A DNA stretch of 64,000 nucleotides from NCBI GenBank assembly GCA_963669155.1, contig OZ022580.1, positions 23,285,512 to 23,349,511 of the forward strand, in the 5' to 3' direction. Of the stretch, positions 10,243 to 25,400 are shown one piece after another. Position 1 is the stretch's first letter. Every line of letters starts with the position of its first letter. Position numbers and translations under genes: made by a program. The notes below the pieces were generated by a model. The model was given only the letters and a program-made list of their open reading frames with translations. It did not search any database and had not been told where the DNA came from. The DNA comes from Arbacia lixula (Eukaryota; Echinodermata; Echinoidea; Arbacioida; Arbaciidae).

Positions 10243-13200
10243 ATACATATCTATATTCCTCTCCCTCTCTCTGTCTGTCTCTATCTGTCTCCCTCTCTGT
10301 CTCTTCCTCTCTCTCTCTCTCTCTCTCTCTGTCTCTATATGTCTCCCTCTCTGTCTCTTCCTCTGTCTCTCTCTGTCTCTATATGTCTCCCTCTCTGTCT
10401 CTTCCTCTGTCTGTCTCTCTCTCTCTCTCTCAATATATACATATACATAACATTTCACTCTTTTCTCGCTCTTTCTCTCTTCTCCTTTGCGCTCTTTCCC
10501 TGCGCTCCATTGTTTACCGATTTCACCCCTCTCACTCGATTTACACTGTCTTCCCCCTATTGATTAAATGTGTCATCTTCCTTCCTCTGCTTCTCCGCCC
10601 CCCCCCCCCATCTCGACGAGCTCACGAATCTTTATATTTCACTATATTTGAAGTAATCTTTCAATAAGACTAATTGTTTCAAGGAACTACCATTACATTT
10701 CATAAAGTTAATGCATTTGTATATATTCAGGCGTGATGGTAACCCTGTGTGTGCCGCACGAAATCATGCTCTATCGGATTTGTGTGTATTAATTGTGTAC
10801 AATATTACAGCAATGACACATAATTGGTTAAACGTCGCATACAAGTACGTGGGGATGACGGATGTAACACAGTTTAAATAAACTTATTTCATTCGCACTT
10901 AAAAAATAGTTCCAGGGTGCCCTCCTGATCGCCTCGTTGTTTGAAACCGTGGTCGGATTCTTCGGCGTTATCGCGATGGTGCTCCGCTTCATCGGACCGA
11001 TCACCATCGCCCCGACTGTCGGTCTGATTGGGCTGTCGATGTTCGACATCGCAGTGGATATGTGTCAATCGCACTGGGGGATATCCGCTGTGTGAGTTCC
11101 ATAAAGTCACCACGGCCCCTTGCGGCTTCAGTCGTTTCTGAGTTACGACTGTGATTGGCAGCTCTCAACGCGATTGCGTCACGTGCTTATGACTGTTATA
11201 GGAGATGCAGATTCTACGTCACATTCACATTTACAGTCACAGTCACAGTCACATTCACAGTCACAGTCACATTCACACAGTCACAGTGGTGGCAATCTTA
11301 AACTCTCTGGTAAAGGCGCGAGGCCGTGCTACGTTGTGAATGACTTGAAGAGATAATGGTGATGATGGTGGTGTTAATGATGATATGATGACGACGATGA
11401 TGAATTTAATGATGACAATGAATTGGACGACGATTAGGATGAAGGACGAGTGATAGTGCTTAGGAAAATGGGATAATACTGATTATCAATTGAAGATGGT
11501 GGAGGTGGTCGTACTAATAGATGAAGATGGTTATGGTGAAACCAGTGATGGCGAAAATGATGTTGGTGATGATGTCGATGATGAAGATAGTGATAGTGAT
11601 GACGAAATTGGTAGTTGGGTTATTGTGGACATGAAGATGATGACAATGATGATGAGGTTCTCTCAATATGAAATTATTCATGTTAGTTACTACTGACGCT
11701 TATCATCTGTAAATGTGCCGTGAATATCACTCCGTTACCATGGTTACAGCAGAGCAACAGCATGAAGTAGGCTAATAAACAATTCCAAGATGTCCCCCTG
11801 TTTCGCACTAAGTACAGAAATAGTGTAAACGGCCCAATAGGACCACTATTATGGCAAGCGGCAGTGAGACAATACTGTTTTGTGTTAACACACATTTAGC
11901 CGTTTAATTCGTGTATTAAAACTTTCTGAGTACACCTTCTCCAAGTGAGCCAGTTTTTAATCAAATAAAATGTTGCTCTTTGAAACCTGCGTATAAAAAT
12001 TGTGCAAATACGCAGTAACGACATTATTGGTTTCCATGACAGCACGGTGTTTTTGGTAGTCTTGTTCTCGCAGTACTTGGAGGGCATCATGGTGCCGTGT
12101 GTCGGATACACCAGGGAGAAGGGCTTCCATCTCGCCAAGTTTCCTCTCTTCAAAATATACTCGGTGAGGGCGTCAACATAATCATTGCTCACTCTTGCTT
12201 GCTGTTGAACCGCCTTGCCATGACTTTACTCTAACCATGTTTGATTTCCTTTAGTTTGTATCAGGGAGGTGTTACGAAGGAGTAGAAACTCGAGCATAAT
12301 ATATTCAAACATCTGTATGGGTTCTAAAGCGTGCTCATGAATGCCAAAAGCATTCCATAATCATGACAATGCTTTGATGTTCCATGTGCCGTGCCGACAT
12401 TTAGCTGATGTCAACTTGAAAAGAAATTTCTTTAATTTCCCATTTGTCTGTAGACGTTTTGTTTTTGACAAATTTGTTTGCAAACTTTAAGGAAGTTAAC
12501 GGCAGATAATGACAGATCCTTTACTCTGCTTTTGTTTCGAAAAGTATTGAGGAATCATTAAAAATCGGACATATAAGCTATTTTTATTACTTACAAAATT
12601 GGCCAATTTCTTCACTTTCCGACAACTTGTGCATCTGGGGGATTCAACCACTCTCAAAATGATATATTAAGCTGTGTATTATCATTAACGGCGTTTGTGT
12701 GTGTTTGCGTGAAACAGAGATATTTCACTTGAAAAACTTGTTTATTTGTGTTTGCTGATACCTGTTATGCTCATGGAAGTATTAACAGAACGGGACAAGC
12801 GAAATGAGACTGTAAATTTCTTTTGTCCTCTCCGAGAAGCCGTTGCCACACAATCATATTCATAATTGTTCAAACACCTGAACAGCACCTGTTGAGAACA
12901 CATAACTTTTCAGCGGCTTGGCACATGGGTTCAAAGGAAGAAAGTTGCTTCATATCCTTCCATAACACATCCCTGGTTTGTATCATATAGACTACATCAT
13001 AACGTGCATTGAACCGTAAAAAAAGTTATTACACTTTAAAGCCATCTTCTCTCTTGTCATATTTTGGATTTATTGTTCATGAAATTTGATTATTATGTTT
13101 CAAATTGATGAATAAAGAATTTGATTTAATTTCATTTATTTTCCACAACCTTAATCATAAATGCAAATTGATAACAAAATTAAACATTTATTACAAATAC

Positions 13201-16200
13201 ATCAAGCAATATACACATAACAGAAGGAAATACGATGAGAAAAGATACCTAAATGTACAAGTCTGGAGGGAGAGCAAAGGCCATTGTATGAATTGGTGGT
13301 ATCATTATAATTAAAAACCTACAACACCAACAACACTTAAAGAAACAACAAAAAATACAACAAGACCAAAAAAGTATATATAAAAGGCAAAATGTAATGA
13401 GTTTCAAGGATTAAATTGAATTATTTAGACACTATAAATGAGCTGATATACGCTGATATCCAAGTCCAACTTTGTGCAGTGGTTCTACAGAGTATTATTT
13501 TACTATATTGTTGTTTCACTATCACATTCGTTGGCACAGATCATTCTGGCCTCTTTAATTACGTGGCTACTCTGTTTCATCTTGACCGTAACGGGTGCAT
13601 TTCCAAGTGACCCGGAAGCACAAGGATATCGTGCTCGGACGGATGCACAAGCCGAATCACTCGCCCGCACTCCCTGGTTCTTTCTTCCTTCGCCTGGTAA
13701 AAAAAAATCCTTTAGAATTGATAACAATAATCTGAAAAACAATCAGCAAAAGAAAAGGAGATGAAAAAATAACTGCATTGTTGAGGAGTTTTTTCTGAGG
13801 GAAAGAGTAATACTATGTGGACAAACAAGGAGCGGCTAATTTGAAAAATGAAGAAATACTACGTGTTTGCCTATAACATGTATGACACGCCATACAACTC
13901 AGAGAAGCAATAAGCCAGTTCGTAATTACAATTTGCGCATGAGCAGATGAAGGTCATAGTCACCAAACCAGCTTGTTGGTTTTTAAATCACTGCGATAAG
14001 CATCATCATTAATAAGTTATTTTAGAATATGCTTGTTATCCAATTTATAAAAGAGCACCAAGGTGTTCAATCATGGGGTATTTGACAACAGGCCAAACGA
14101 CAACAATTAGTTTACAATAAACAATGTAATAGAAGCTTTCCCAATTGTTCACAGACAGTAGCCTACTATTCTTGTCACCTGTTTTGAGATGGTTCCTTTA
14201 TTAGAGGTTGAATATCGCAAATTACTATGTCGGGTAAGCACATTACGTAACATCTCCTTTTGAAATGATATATTAATCAACTGCTTATCCTACTGAAAAA
14301 GGGAAAGGTCATAGTGACCAAACTTGCTCCAGAGCTAACTACGAACTGGTGTATTTGTTGGAGCTTTTTTTTATTCAGTGGAATAAAATATGCTTTAAAT
14401 ATCTTATTCGTTTTTGAAAAACACTTTTTATATTATTATTAAAAGGAAAATGTATGAATGCAATTGCATTCAAATGGTGTATGTTCGTTCGCATGTATGC
14501 GTGTTTTTGTAATTCCAGTATGAGGAATTTAATTGAACCATTGCTTATAAAACTCCTCGCACGTGCAGGGCAGTGGGGCGCGCCCATTTTCACCGCAGGG
14601 GGTGTTCTAGGAGTCACGGCAGGGACATTTGCCTCCATCATCGAGTCGATCGGGGACTACTTCGCCTGCGCCAAGCTAGCGGGGGCGACGCCCCCTCCCG
14701 GGCACGCCGTGAACAGGGGGATCGGGATGGAGGGGCTAGGGGGCTTCTTCTCTGCCCTGTGGGGTACAGGCACCAGCGCCACCTCGTATAGTTCCAGCGT
14801 GGGCTACATAGGAATCACAAAGGTGAGGGGTGCGTGACTGCAAAACAACTTGAAGTCTCAAGAAACACAGTATTTTCATGTATAGATCTAATGCTTGTTG
14901 GTTGTATAGTTTAGTGTGACCGAAGACCGGAAGGGCGTAGAAAGCCACTGTGAAGCAGAAGCCATCACAGATTCCAGCGATAGTGTGGATGGCTGAAGTA
15001 AGTCAAGATAATATTATCAATTACACAGTATGCCAAATGCGATGTTTTTTTTTTTATTACATATCATTTTGTTGGAAATGTTGATGTTACGAAAACCCAT
15101 AAAATCTCATAAAATTTGGCACATAAAGAGTGGAACAGATATCGAAATTGACACCACATCTTATCTTTTAACAATAATTGAAATGCCTTTCTGTTGATCC
15201 GATGCATATTTGTTTGGAAATCCATTTTAAAGATTGTTGAAATAACCTTAACGGTGAAGATTGTGTAAGACAGTTGGGTTACATTTGGGGTAGTCGGGGT
15301 AATTGGGTAATTACTACCCCCTTCTGTGTTTTTTTTTTAATCCCAAGGGGGAGGGGGGGGGGGGTGCTGAGGGCATTTAAACCGTAGATCCGCTTCTGAT
15401 GTTTTTACGTATTTCCTTCCTTCTTTCCTCTCATGAAAGGTTGCGAGCCGAGTGGTGATCATGGTGATGGCGGTAATCATATTTTTTGGAGGAATTTTCC
15501 TGAAATTCAGCGCGTTTTTTGCTACACTTCCACAACCTATTATTGGAGGCGTCTTTGCGTCCAACATCGGTAAATATAGACATATGATGTGACCGCACTA
15601 TCATGGTACCCATGCATACTAACCCCTTGTATGGAAAGAGCGCCGCTTGAATGTATTAAATCTTCTTTAAAGTATTCCTTTTCCGGAGAGTGGGTGGGGG
15701 GGGGGGGTGAAAAACAAAGCTGGGCATTATATCACAAAGAGTGTATTGCTATCTATAGCAAATTTGTGATGGATTGTTAAGTTGCTATCTATTGCCACTC
15801 ACCGTACCACAACATTAATCATCACTGTTATGTATTGTAAGTCTAAGTCTGTGCATGATTTTGCAATCAGTCGTCTAGTTACGATGTATCTACACAAGCA
15901 ACAATCAACATCGATTGCAAATTTCTTTGTGATACATTTTTACGATCGATATCAATCGTACGATCATTAAATCAGTCATACGATTGATCTATCGATCATA
16001 CGATCAATAGATCAGTCGTACGATTGATCTATCAATCGTACAATCAATCATAGCTCTTTGTGATACGGGCCCTAATGTCATGCACGAATATCGCTCTATT
16101 GGATGATTCTGCTTAATGCTTCGTCCATGTTGAAAGCGGGCATTCTTCCATTAAACGCGTGCACTGTGATGCGGACCTTAGCGGTCTCCGGCCTCTAACT

Positions 16201-19200
16201 GTCTAAGCTATAGCTTTCGGACTACTTGCCCAAAACCTCCTCAAAATCGCTTAAATTCTGCTTAAAGTCATTTTCCATCTCTATTATTGGGAGTGAAGTC
16301 CTGATACAATATGTTCTTGCACTTTACGTGTTTTTTACGATTTTTTTCTTATTATTTGCAAAGGACACCCTGTCTTTAACCAGGGAAATAGACGAAATAA
16401 TGCCTAAGGTCATCTAAACAAAAAAGTAAGTCCCCCCCCCCCCCCCTAAGCAAAATAGCATAACTTTTTATCGGAGAGATTTTGGGCAAAATAATTTAGC
16501 AGGATTGTTTTTTAACCTATTGACTAGCATCTGCGTGAAAATCACATTAATCCAATCAGTCATGCATGGATGTGCAAATTTTAAAGACAAAAATGCCACT
16601 TTTCAAAAGTCACAAGGGTAATTGTTTTTGCCGTTTTCACAATACATTTTGGCATTTATTGTGCGATTTTTTTTTCACTCATCCATGGCACGAAAATGAC
16701 TTCTTATGTTTACATAACAGGTCATGTTACATCTTTGTCATAATGTTCACATTTTTTTCTCCAAAATAAAGGGTTTTTAAAAGTTTCAAACTCAAGAGAG
16801 CTGAGTATGTGTTATACAGTGCTCAATTAAAACGAATCCTGCCAAATAATTTTGCACAACACCTCTTTGATAAGAAGTTATTCTATTTTGCTTAGGGGGG
16901 TGGGACTTACTTTTTTGTTGTGTCTATAAGATGACACATATTTACATAATTTTTTCGTTTCTTTGTTCCCCATCGATAAAACGGATAGGATTGATAGCCG
17001 CTGTTGGGATGGCGAATCTTCAGTACGTCGATTTGGATTCTCCTAGGAATCTCTTTGTCGTTGGCTTTGCCTTCTTCTTCGGACTCGCTATACCTCAGCA
17101 CATTCAGAGGAATCCCAACCTTATACAAACAGGTGAGCTGATTAGCAAGTAACCATGGTATTTGATTTTGTACTTAAAATATACAGGTTAGAACGTCTAT
17201 GGATAATTCGAACAATTTGCGAGTGAGTACCGGAAAATTTTGAGTGTTTACCTTTGTTTATTCTTTGTTTTGCCTGTACACATATTCATTCTTGTAAAGT
17301 TAAGCAAAGCCTCGTTGCCTTTCTCCCTTTTTTCTTCTTTTTTCGTCTATCACTATTGTTCTTTGTATTAATTTTTCTACTTTCCTTTTTTGTTGGTCTT
17401 TTATACGAAACTTTTCTCTATTGACTTCTGCTTCTTTCTCTCCTCTCATCTTCCCCATCTCCTTGTTGTTCTTTTTTCTCCTTCGCATTCATCTTCTTTT
17501 TTCATACTTGTTCCTCACGTTTTTTTTTCCACCGACTGGAGCATCCTCGCAAACCAAAGCAGTATCTGAATGGCTTCTCTCTCTTTCCCCTGAGATTCTC
17601 ACTTCTGCCTTATTAGATATCACCGCTATCATTTGCTATGTGTCTTACATAATTAGTTGTTGCTAATATTGTCATATAAAAGTCATGTCCTTGATATATC
17701 ATGATAACGTTACTTGCAGGAGACCCAACACTTGATCAAGTTCTGGTCGCCATACTTTCCACCAGCATGTTCGTAGGGGGCGCTGTTGCCTGTTTCATGG
17801 ATAACACCGTACCAGGTGAGAAAGACACCATCGCTGTACGATGATATCCCCAGGGTTGTGTGTTACAGTGATGGTTATTAGGTCGGATGGTATCATGAAA
17901 CTGTCGTTTTGTTCACATTTTGCATCGGTACGATGGAAAAATAAACCTCAAGGCAGCGTCGGCTGCGTCGTATAAGATGAATATAGCTTAACCAGGGAAA
18001 CCAAGCAATTACTAGAGCGCATTCTTACACTGAGTTCTTTTACAGTATAACAATGTTGCATACAGCTTAATCGACGGATATCATACAATTGAAATATATT
18101 GATGACGGTAGAAGGTTTGCTGGCTTGCATGCCTCTTCCTTAGCCGTACAAAATGTACACAATGTGAGATAAATATGTGTGCATCACTTGGGTCAAAATG
18201 CATAACTCGCATATAAAGAGGTAAGCATCGACGGAGGGAGGGGGTTAGGGAGGTGTTTCCAAAAGGTGACACCCCTATTGCTGACACCCCTTTTCCCCAT
18301 TCACTTTGTACACAAATTTGTCCCATTTCCTTTTTTTTTTCATGAGATTTCTGTGAATGGTTTTTTACTCTTTTCCAAAAGGTGACACACCTATTTCTGA
18401 CATCCCTTTTTCCCATTCACCTTGTACACAATTTCCCCCCTTTCCTGTTTTTTATGAGACAGTCTCTGTGAATGGTCTTTTCCTGTTAATATTCATCTTC
18501 GTTTTCAACTATGAATATTCATTACCTATTTGTGTGCATGAGATGTACGTGTCCGCGGGATCATGATCTTATGCGAAAAATGGAAAGACCCGTTTAAAAA
18601 AAATCCTGAAAATCATTTTTACCGAGAAAATTATTAAATGAGCCACGTTCGTGATCTTTTAAATGTACAGTTTGATGTATACCATTGAAGTGTTAAGAAC
18701 CGGACACATTTTTCAAATGCTTCTTCGTTTTTGTTCGATAAATTACACAAACACTCGCGACTAGTTTGCAATTGCTCCGACGAGTACGATCTGGCTGCCA
18801 GTCTACCCCTATTTGACAGTTTCATACCGGACGTTGCATAGTGCAAAACCAACGGCACGCGTGAAAAAAAAAAGTGATTTGGGGGGCTTTTGTTTCCTTA
18901 AATAAGTTCTTTCAACAATTATGGGAGAACATTTGGGTTGATTTGAGGCACATTGAAAAGGTAGGGCTATAGCGTAATCGAAATCACGTCTCATTCGCGG
19001 TGTTTTACGTGCAAGGTCTTTCGCCTGCTTACCACACAAGATCATGATCCCGTGCACACGAACATGTACACAAACAGCTGATGAATATTCATATTAGAAA
19101 ACGAAGATCGATGAAATAGCTAATGAATATGAACAAGCAAAAGAACCATTCACAGAAACCGTCTCATGTAAAAAAAATATTTAAAAAAGCGGGAAAGGGG

Positions 19201-19410
19201 AAAAATAAAAGTGAATGAACATTTAAAAGTGAATGAGTGTGAAATTAGCAGTGTCAGGGGAGTGTCAGAAATAGAGGTGTCACCTTCTGGAAACACCCTG
19301 GTGAGGGGTAGGGTGGGCAGTGTATATCGAGGACTGATCTGAACCTCGGCAGGTCTGGATCCATAAGCGCAGCCAGAGGTGTGTGTGTGTGTGTATGTGT
19401 GTGTGAGTGT

Positions 19411-19447
<37 letters not shown>

Positions 19448-22400
19448 AATATATGTATGTGTTGGGGGGAAGTGAGTACCTGCTTCTCATTTTAAGTTAT
19501 CCAAAGAATGACTTTTCAGTAACCCACCTTCATATTGTTTGGAGTTTTGACGTTACAACAATTTTTTTGTTTTATTATGTCGGTTCAAATCAAATTTCCC
19601 AACAAAAATGTACCTTGTGCCATCAGAATACTCTTCTAACGATAAAATGGGCCCCATGCTAACAAAATAAACAATAAAATAAGAAGATAAAACAACATAA
19701 TTTTGTATCCGTTTAACTGATTTCTTCACCCAGAAAAATAGGACAGCACCGTATAAATCATTACATGAGGAACTAGATCATTTGTTTTTAAAGCAACCAC
19801 CCTCAGTCTAATTCGGTCTAGGTTTGGAAAAGAGGCAATATATTCAACGTTGTGGAGAAATAGCAACTGTTTACAATGTATACAATACTAGAACAGTAAA
19901 TTATGAAGTTTGATATATTACATTTAAATAACATTCCAATCTCAAACAAAACTTATTGCAATTTCTCAAAATAATTCACATTTTCATACTTACTTTAAGC
20001 TTTTAGACTAATGCCCATCGTCGGTTAATATCAGGTTTATCAACACATTTATTCAAAGTGCGCTTGGTAAATGGCTCAGGAAAAGGTCTACTATTCTACA
20101 CAGCATGCTTTTATCAAATTCTGTTTCAACCACAAATGTACAGTGTTGCTAATTTGTATTTTGTCTCATTTTGTGTCAGACATTTTCTCACAAGATGATG
20201 TTTTCATTCGGCCAAGACTTGTCTCAATACAGTTTTGATCATTTTATTTCCTTTCAACGATTTTGTTTTGAGAGTGTTTCCCTTCTTCTTCAAATGAAAG
20301 GTACACTTCAACTTGTAATATTTAGAGAATGTAAACACACAGATATCAAAATTAAAAAGAAACTGTCGTAACTATGGAAACCCCTCTAAATGTTCTCGAT
20401 TTGTTCCATATTCACCCTTAGAAATAAAAAAATGAGATGTGCCTCAGCTAAGTGCGGAAATGGTGTATACACTACGATGTATGGGTATGTCTTATTCTAA
20501 AAGGCGTGGCATGCACCAAAAATACAACGATAACCTTAAAACTGTGAAATATCAAATGAACAGTGAAGTACAATTCGCACACATGGCAAACAGAGAGCTT
20601 TGTAGTTTGCTTCCAAAGCTCAGCTTTCTTTTTAAATGCAACATGATGAACGAGTTACCCATTGTGATGAAGACAGGTTAGCGATAAAAGTAATGATCTG
20701 ATTCAGTCGTGTAGACTGTACCTGTTAAAATAGTTATGTCGACTCTGTGTGCAGGTGTGCAGGTACAATAGTTTATATTTCCCTGTAAAAACATTTTTTC
20801 AGTCCTTTGCGGAATCGTCGATATTTGAATGTGTAGATGAATGGGTTGGCGCAGATGTTACAACATGAAATAATCTCTGTGGTGTCGAAAAGGGCACCTT
20901 CAAGAACAACAGGGCCACCAAGATAGTAGACCACAAAGCAAATGGAGATCGGTGTCCAACATACAACGAACGTCAGAGAGACGATCAGGAGAGTACTGAT
21001 GATATTCTTTCTGGCACGTTCTCTGTACGTCGGCTTGGCTACAGCGCCCCCACCGCCCTTGGTCCGAATGTCCCGCACACGAAATGTCTCCACTGTGTTG
21101 ATAGGGACTTCTGTGATGGAAGATGGGACACTCATGTTGCAATTATCACTAATCCGATCAACTAGGTTGATGGCTCTTCTATTTTCGTCGTTGCTGTCGA
21201 TTTCAATGCGCCTCAAAGTATGCGTCTCAGAAACGGTTCGAATAGTTCCTTCGGAATGTGCGACTGGTTGGTTTCCAACTTTGGTTTTCAGTGACGTAAA
21301 AATCCGTATATATGCAAGTAACATGCATCCCAGGGGACACACAATTTGAGTAACGGTCGTCACTATTCCGACAATAACCAGTCCTCCAGGGGTGAGATTA
21401 GAGAAACACTCACCACTAATTCGTACGCGTAAAGTCATGAACCATGGAAAATTCAGAATGAGACCAGTCAACCATGGAATACAAGCAGTGAAAACTGCTC
21501 GCTTGTAGGTGACAAGTGTCTTGTAGCGGATGGGATGGATCACAGCGAAGTACCTCTCCAGAGTTATCAATATCAAGTTGTAGGTTGACCCCGTCATTGC
21601 AACCCAAAACGGAAAGTTTTCTGTTAGAAAGATACACACTAGTGTGCCATGTATAGGCGTTTTGAAGTGAGCAGCTATCATTGGTATGAATCTAAACAGC
21701 AAGAGAATGGCTGCCGCGATATCTAGGAGAGATTGATTGACAATAAGGAGATTGGTGATTGTTCTCAGCTCCTTGATACGAGCAAACACCACCAGAACCA
21801 GCGAGTTACCCAAGATTCCAATCACAGACACAACAATGAACATTGCGTCCACAAACATATTGGTGTACTGCTCCTGAGTGTGACTTCCTAGGAAAGGATC
21901 AGAGGTATGAATCGCAGACGAATTCATAGTTGAACCTCAAAACTGCGACGAGAGATAACAAATGAGCTTGCCTCTAGCAGTGATTGCGAAATATGTGCTA
22001 ATGCACATTGCCTGCTCCTTACTTAACGCGCGCAACCCATTCGGAAGCTGTGTCGCCTGTCGATCATCTACTTTACCATCGATATATTCTTTGTATTTCA
22101 ACTTGACAGAAGGGCACAAACATGACAATAAATCAATTATAGATTGATTCACTGCTCATGTTCTCGTTCCCCATTGATTTTTGTATTTCTAGAAGCCTTT
22201 TATGTGTTGAAACTCAAAAGGTCAAAAGGGACTCAAAATGACAATAGCTTAAAGCCCCTTGTAGGCTGTAGTACAAATTGACAAAAATAACAGAAAGCAG
22301 TTTCTTAACTCTTGCAGTATAATCCAATAAGCTCATAACAAAAAAAATTTGCAAAGCAAGCTTAAAAGCACTCAACTGCCAACACGACATAACAAGTTTT

Positions 22401-25400
22401 CGACGGTGCACTTACTACAGGGGTACTAGGAATACAGATTTTGATCCAAAAAGTCACGATTTGCCAATATGTGTTCAAGGCGCAGTGGATGTGAATAAAC
22501 TGAATTAATGGAGAAATGTCACTGATACATGCAAGAGAGCTTTTTCTATGGTGTATTGCATTTATCCTAACTTAATTGATAATCCTTGCACGATCGCATA
22601 TCCCCCGAGTACTTTAGCAATAATTGTATTCTTCGAGATTATTTTGACATTAATGGAGAAAGAAAAGAATAGTCATAATTGCATTGTTTTAAATATCAGA
22701 ACTTATTCAGAAGTACAAATCTAATCTAAACTAATTGTATATAATTATAAAAAAATGATTTTTTTTCTCTCATTGTTCTAACGAATGGAGCGCACCATCG
22801 TTACTACTCCTGAATGTACGCCTAAAATTTATTTTTCAAATTTGATTGTTTTCTGAATATGGACGACTTTCACTTAAATCGAGTATTAGACCATTTTACA
22901 CACAATACACGCACCCTAGGTTAACGAAGGTATTACAGCATGCAATAATTTCTGTGGGGCCGGAAAGGGGTCCGTGAAGATCGACAGAGACACCTAGATT
23001 GTATAACAAGAAGAATATATCATTCGGCGTCCAGCATACAAAGAACGTCAAGGAGACGATCAGGAGGGTACTGATAATGTTCTTCCTGGCGCGTGACCTG
23101 TGCGTCGCCTCTACAGCGCCCTCATCGTCTCTGGTCCTGGAGTTCCGCACACGAAGGGAATTTGCGATTGTGATAGGTTCGCGAGGTTCGGTGCTGGATG
23201 AAGCAACGTCCATATTGTAATTATTGCTAAACTGATTAACTGTATTAATAGTTATTTCATTACAGTCGTTACTGGTAATATCAATGCGCCTCGAAGTATG
23301 CATCTCAGAAACGGTTTAAACAGTAGCTTCCGAATGTGCGACTGGTTTGTTTCCGAATTTAGTTCTGAATGGCGTAAAACTCCGTATATATGCCAATACC
23401 AGACATCCCAGGGGACATACATATTGAATCGTGGTCGTCACTATTCTAGAAATAACAAGGCCTATCGGAGTAAGACTTGAGAAGCATTCACCACTTATTC
23501 GTACTCGTAACATGGAGAACCATGTGAAATTCAGAACAAGACCAGCCAACCATGGGGCGGAGGCAGTGAAACTTGCGCGCTTGGAGGTGGCAAGTATCTT
23601 GTAGCGGATAGGATCACTACGGCATAGTACCTTTCCAGAGTTATCAACGCCAAATTGTAGGATGACCCCGTTGTCATTGCTGTCCAAAAAAGAAAGTTTT
23701 CTATTAAAAATATACACACTAGTGTTCCCTGTATAGGCGTGTTAAAGTGAGCATGAATCTAAACAGCAAGAGAATGACTGCCGCGATATTTAGGAGAGAT
23801 TGATTGACAATAAGAAGGTTGGTAATTGTCCAGAGCTCCTGAGCCAAAATCACCAGTACTAGTGAGTTACCCAAGATTCCGAGCACCGACACAAAAATGA
23901 ACATCGCGTTCACAATTGCGCTGGTGTACTGCTCTTGAGTCTGATCTACCAAGATAGGATCTTCAGTGGTATGATTTCCAGACGAATTCATCATGTTTAC
24001 AGTCGAATTATTAAAATACGCGAGAGAGCCCAAATGAAATAGCCTGCAGCAGGGTTTTCTCAATATGTGCTGCAGTGCAATGCTGTGCTTGATGCGTGCA
24101 TGGCAGGAATTACACACGGGCAAGTTGCGGCGATTTGTCATCAAGTATTTCCAGTCGCCTTCTAGGGTCTCGACTCCATATCGAGCGCAAGTTGCGTCGA
24201 CTGTCAATCAGCTTTGTCAGGTTTGAAGCACTATTTGTTTTGGATCTTAACGGGGTGGCAAGAAGATGGCAATAATCTAATTTACAGATTGACACTTCTC
24301 ATTTTCTATTTCTTATTCAGATGTTGTATTTTTATTCATTCTATTCATTGGAACTTAACTGGAAGGCCAAATGACGCTAACCCAAGGTCTCACTTTAGCC
24401 TTTGTGAAATCGATACCTATGCAGAAAGCACTTTCTGTTCGAAGAATTGGACCTGCAAAGAACAGCACGAATTGAAAACGCACTTTGCAGTGAAATTGCT
24501 GGGAAAACAACAATTCATTTAGAAAGTCAAGATACAGCAATTTATGTCCAAGGCTGAGTGGGTGTAAATATATTGCATAATATATACATGTCACTGCTGT
24601 AACAGAGGTATGCATTTATCCTAACTCAGTTAACATGCCTTACACAATCGCATCTCCCCCCACCCCACCCCCTCACACACAAATTGGTTATTAAAAAAAT
24701 GTTTTTACTATCCAAATATTTTCAATTATAACAGTTGTAATAATGATAATGATATTAATAATGATAATAATAATAATGATAATAATAATAATGATGATAA
24801 TAACAATAATATAAGTATTTATGCGCGCTATGCACTCGAAGAACCATAGCGCTTCACATAATGCAATGTAAATTAAAAAGGAATATAAAAAGTTTACTGA
24901 AAAACTAGGTACGTTTTTAGGTGTTACATAACAGTTTCTAATAATGAACATTCTCTTCCATTCCGTGCGAGACTATTCTATGTTTTTGAAGCTGATATAC
25001 TGAAACTCTTGTCACCAAATGATAGCACACTTCTCCGAACTATCAGGAGGCTTTTATCTGATATTGAACGTAGTGTTAGCGGAGGTACATATAAGGAAAT
25101 CATGTCTTGCAGATAGGCAGGAGAAGCAGAGTATGGGAGAATCATTTTAACAATTCATTTAAGAAGTCAAGATACAGCAATTAATGACCAAGACGGAGCG
25201 GATGTAAATATATTGCATAATATATATATGTTACTGCTGTAAGAAAGGTATGCATTTATCCTAACTCAGTTAACATGCATTACACAATCGCAACTCCCCC
25301 CCACCCCACTCACACTAATTGGTTAATAAAAATAAATAGTTCTCCGTGCGAACTGCTTTTGCTATCCAAATATTTTTCAATAATGATAGTTATAATGATA

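Noticed and set aside
10048..10563. 171-codon ORF rich in Ser and Leu
   Set aside because: Lies mostly on the CT microsatellite; only its first 48 bp are a real SLC23 exon in that frame.
18357..18566. Small ORFs in the foldback arms
   Set aside because: No conservation between the two arms as protein, no domain.
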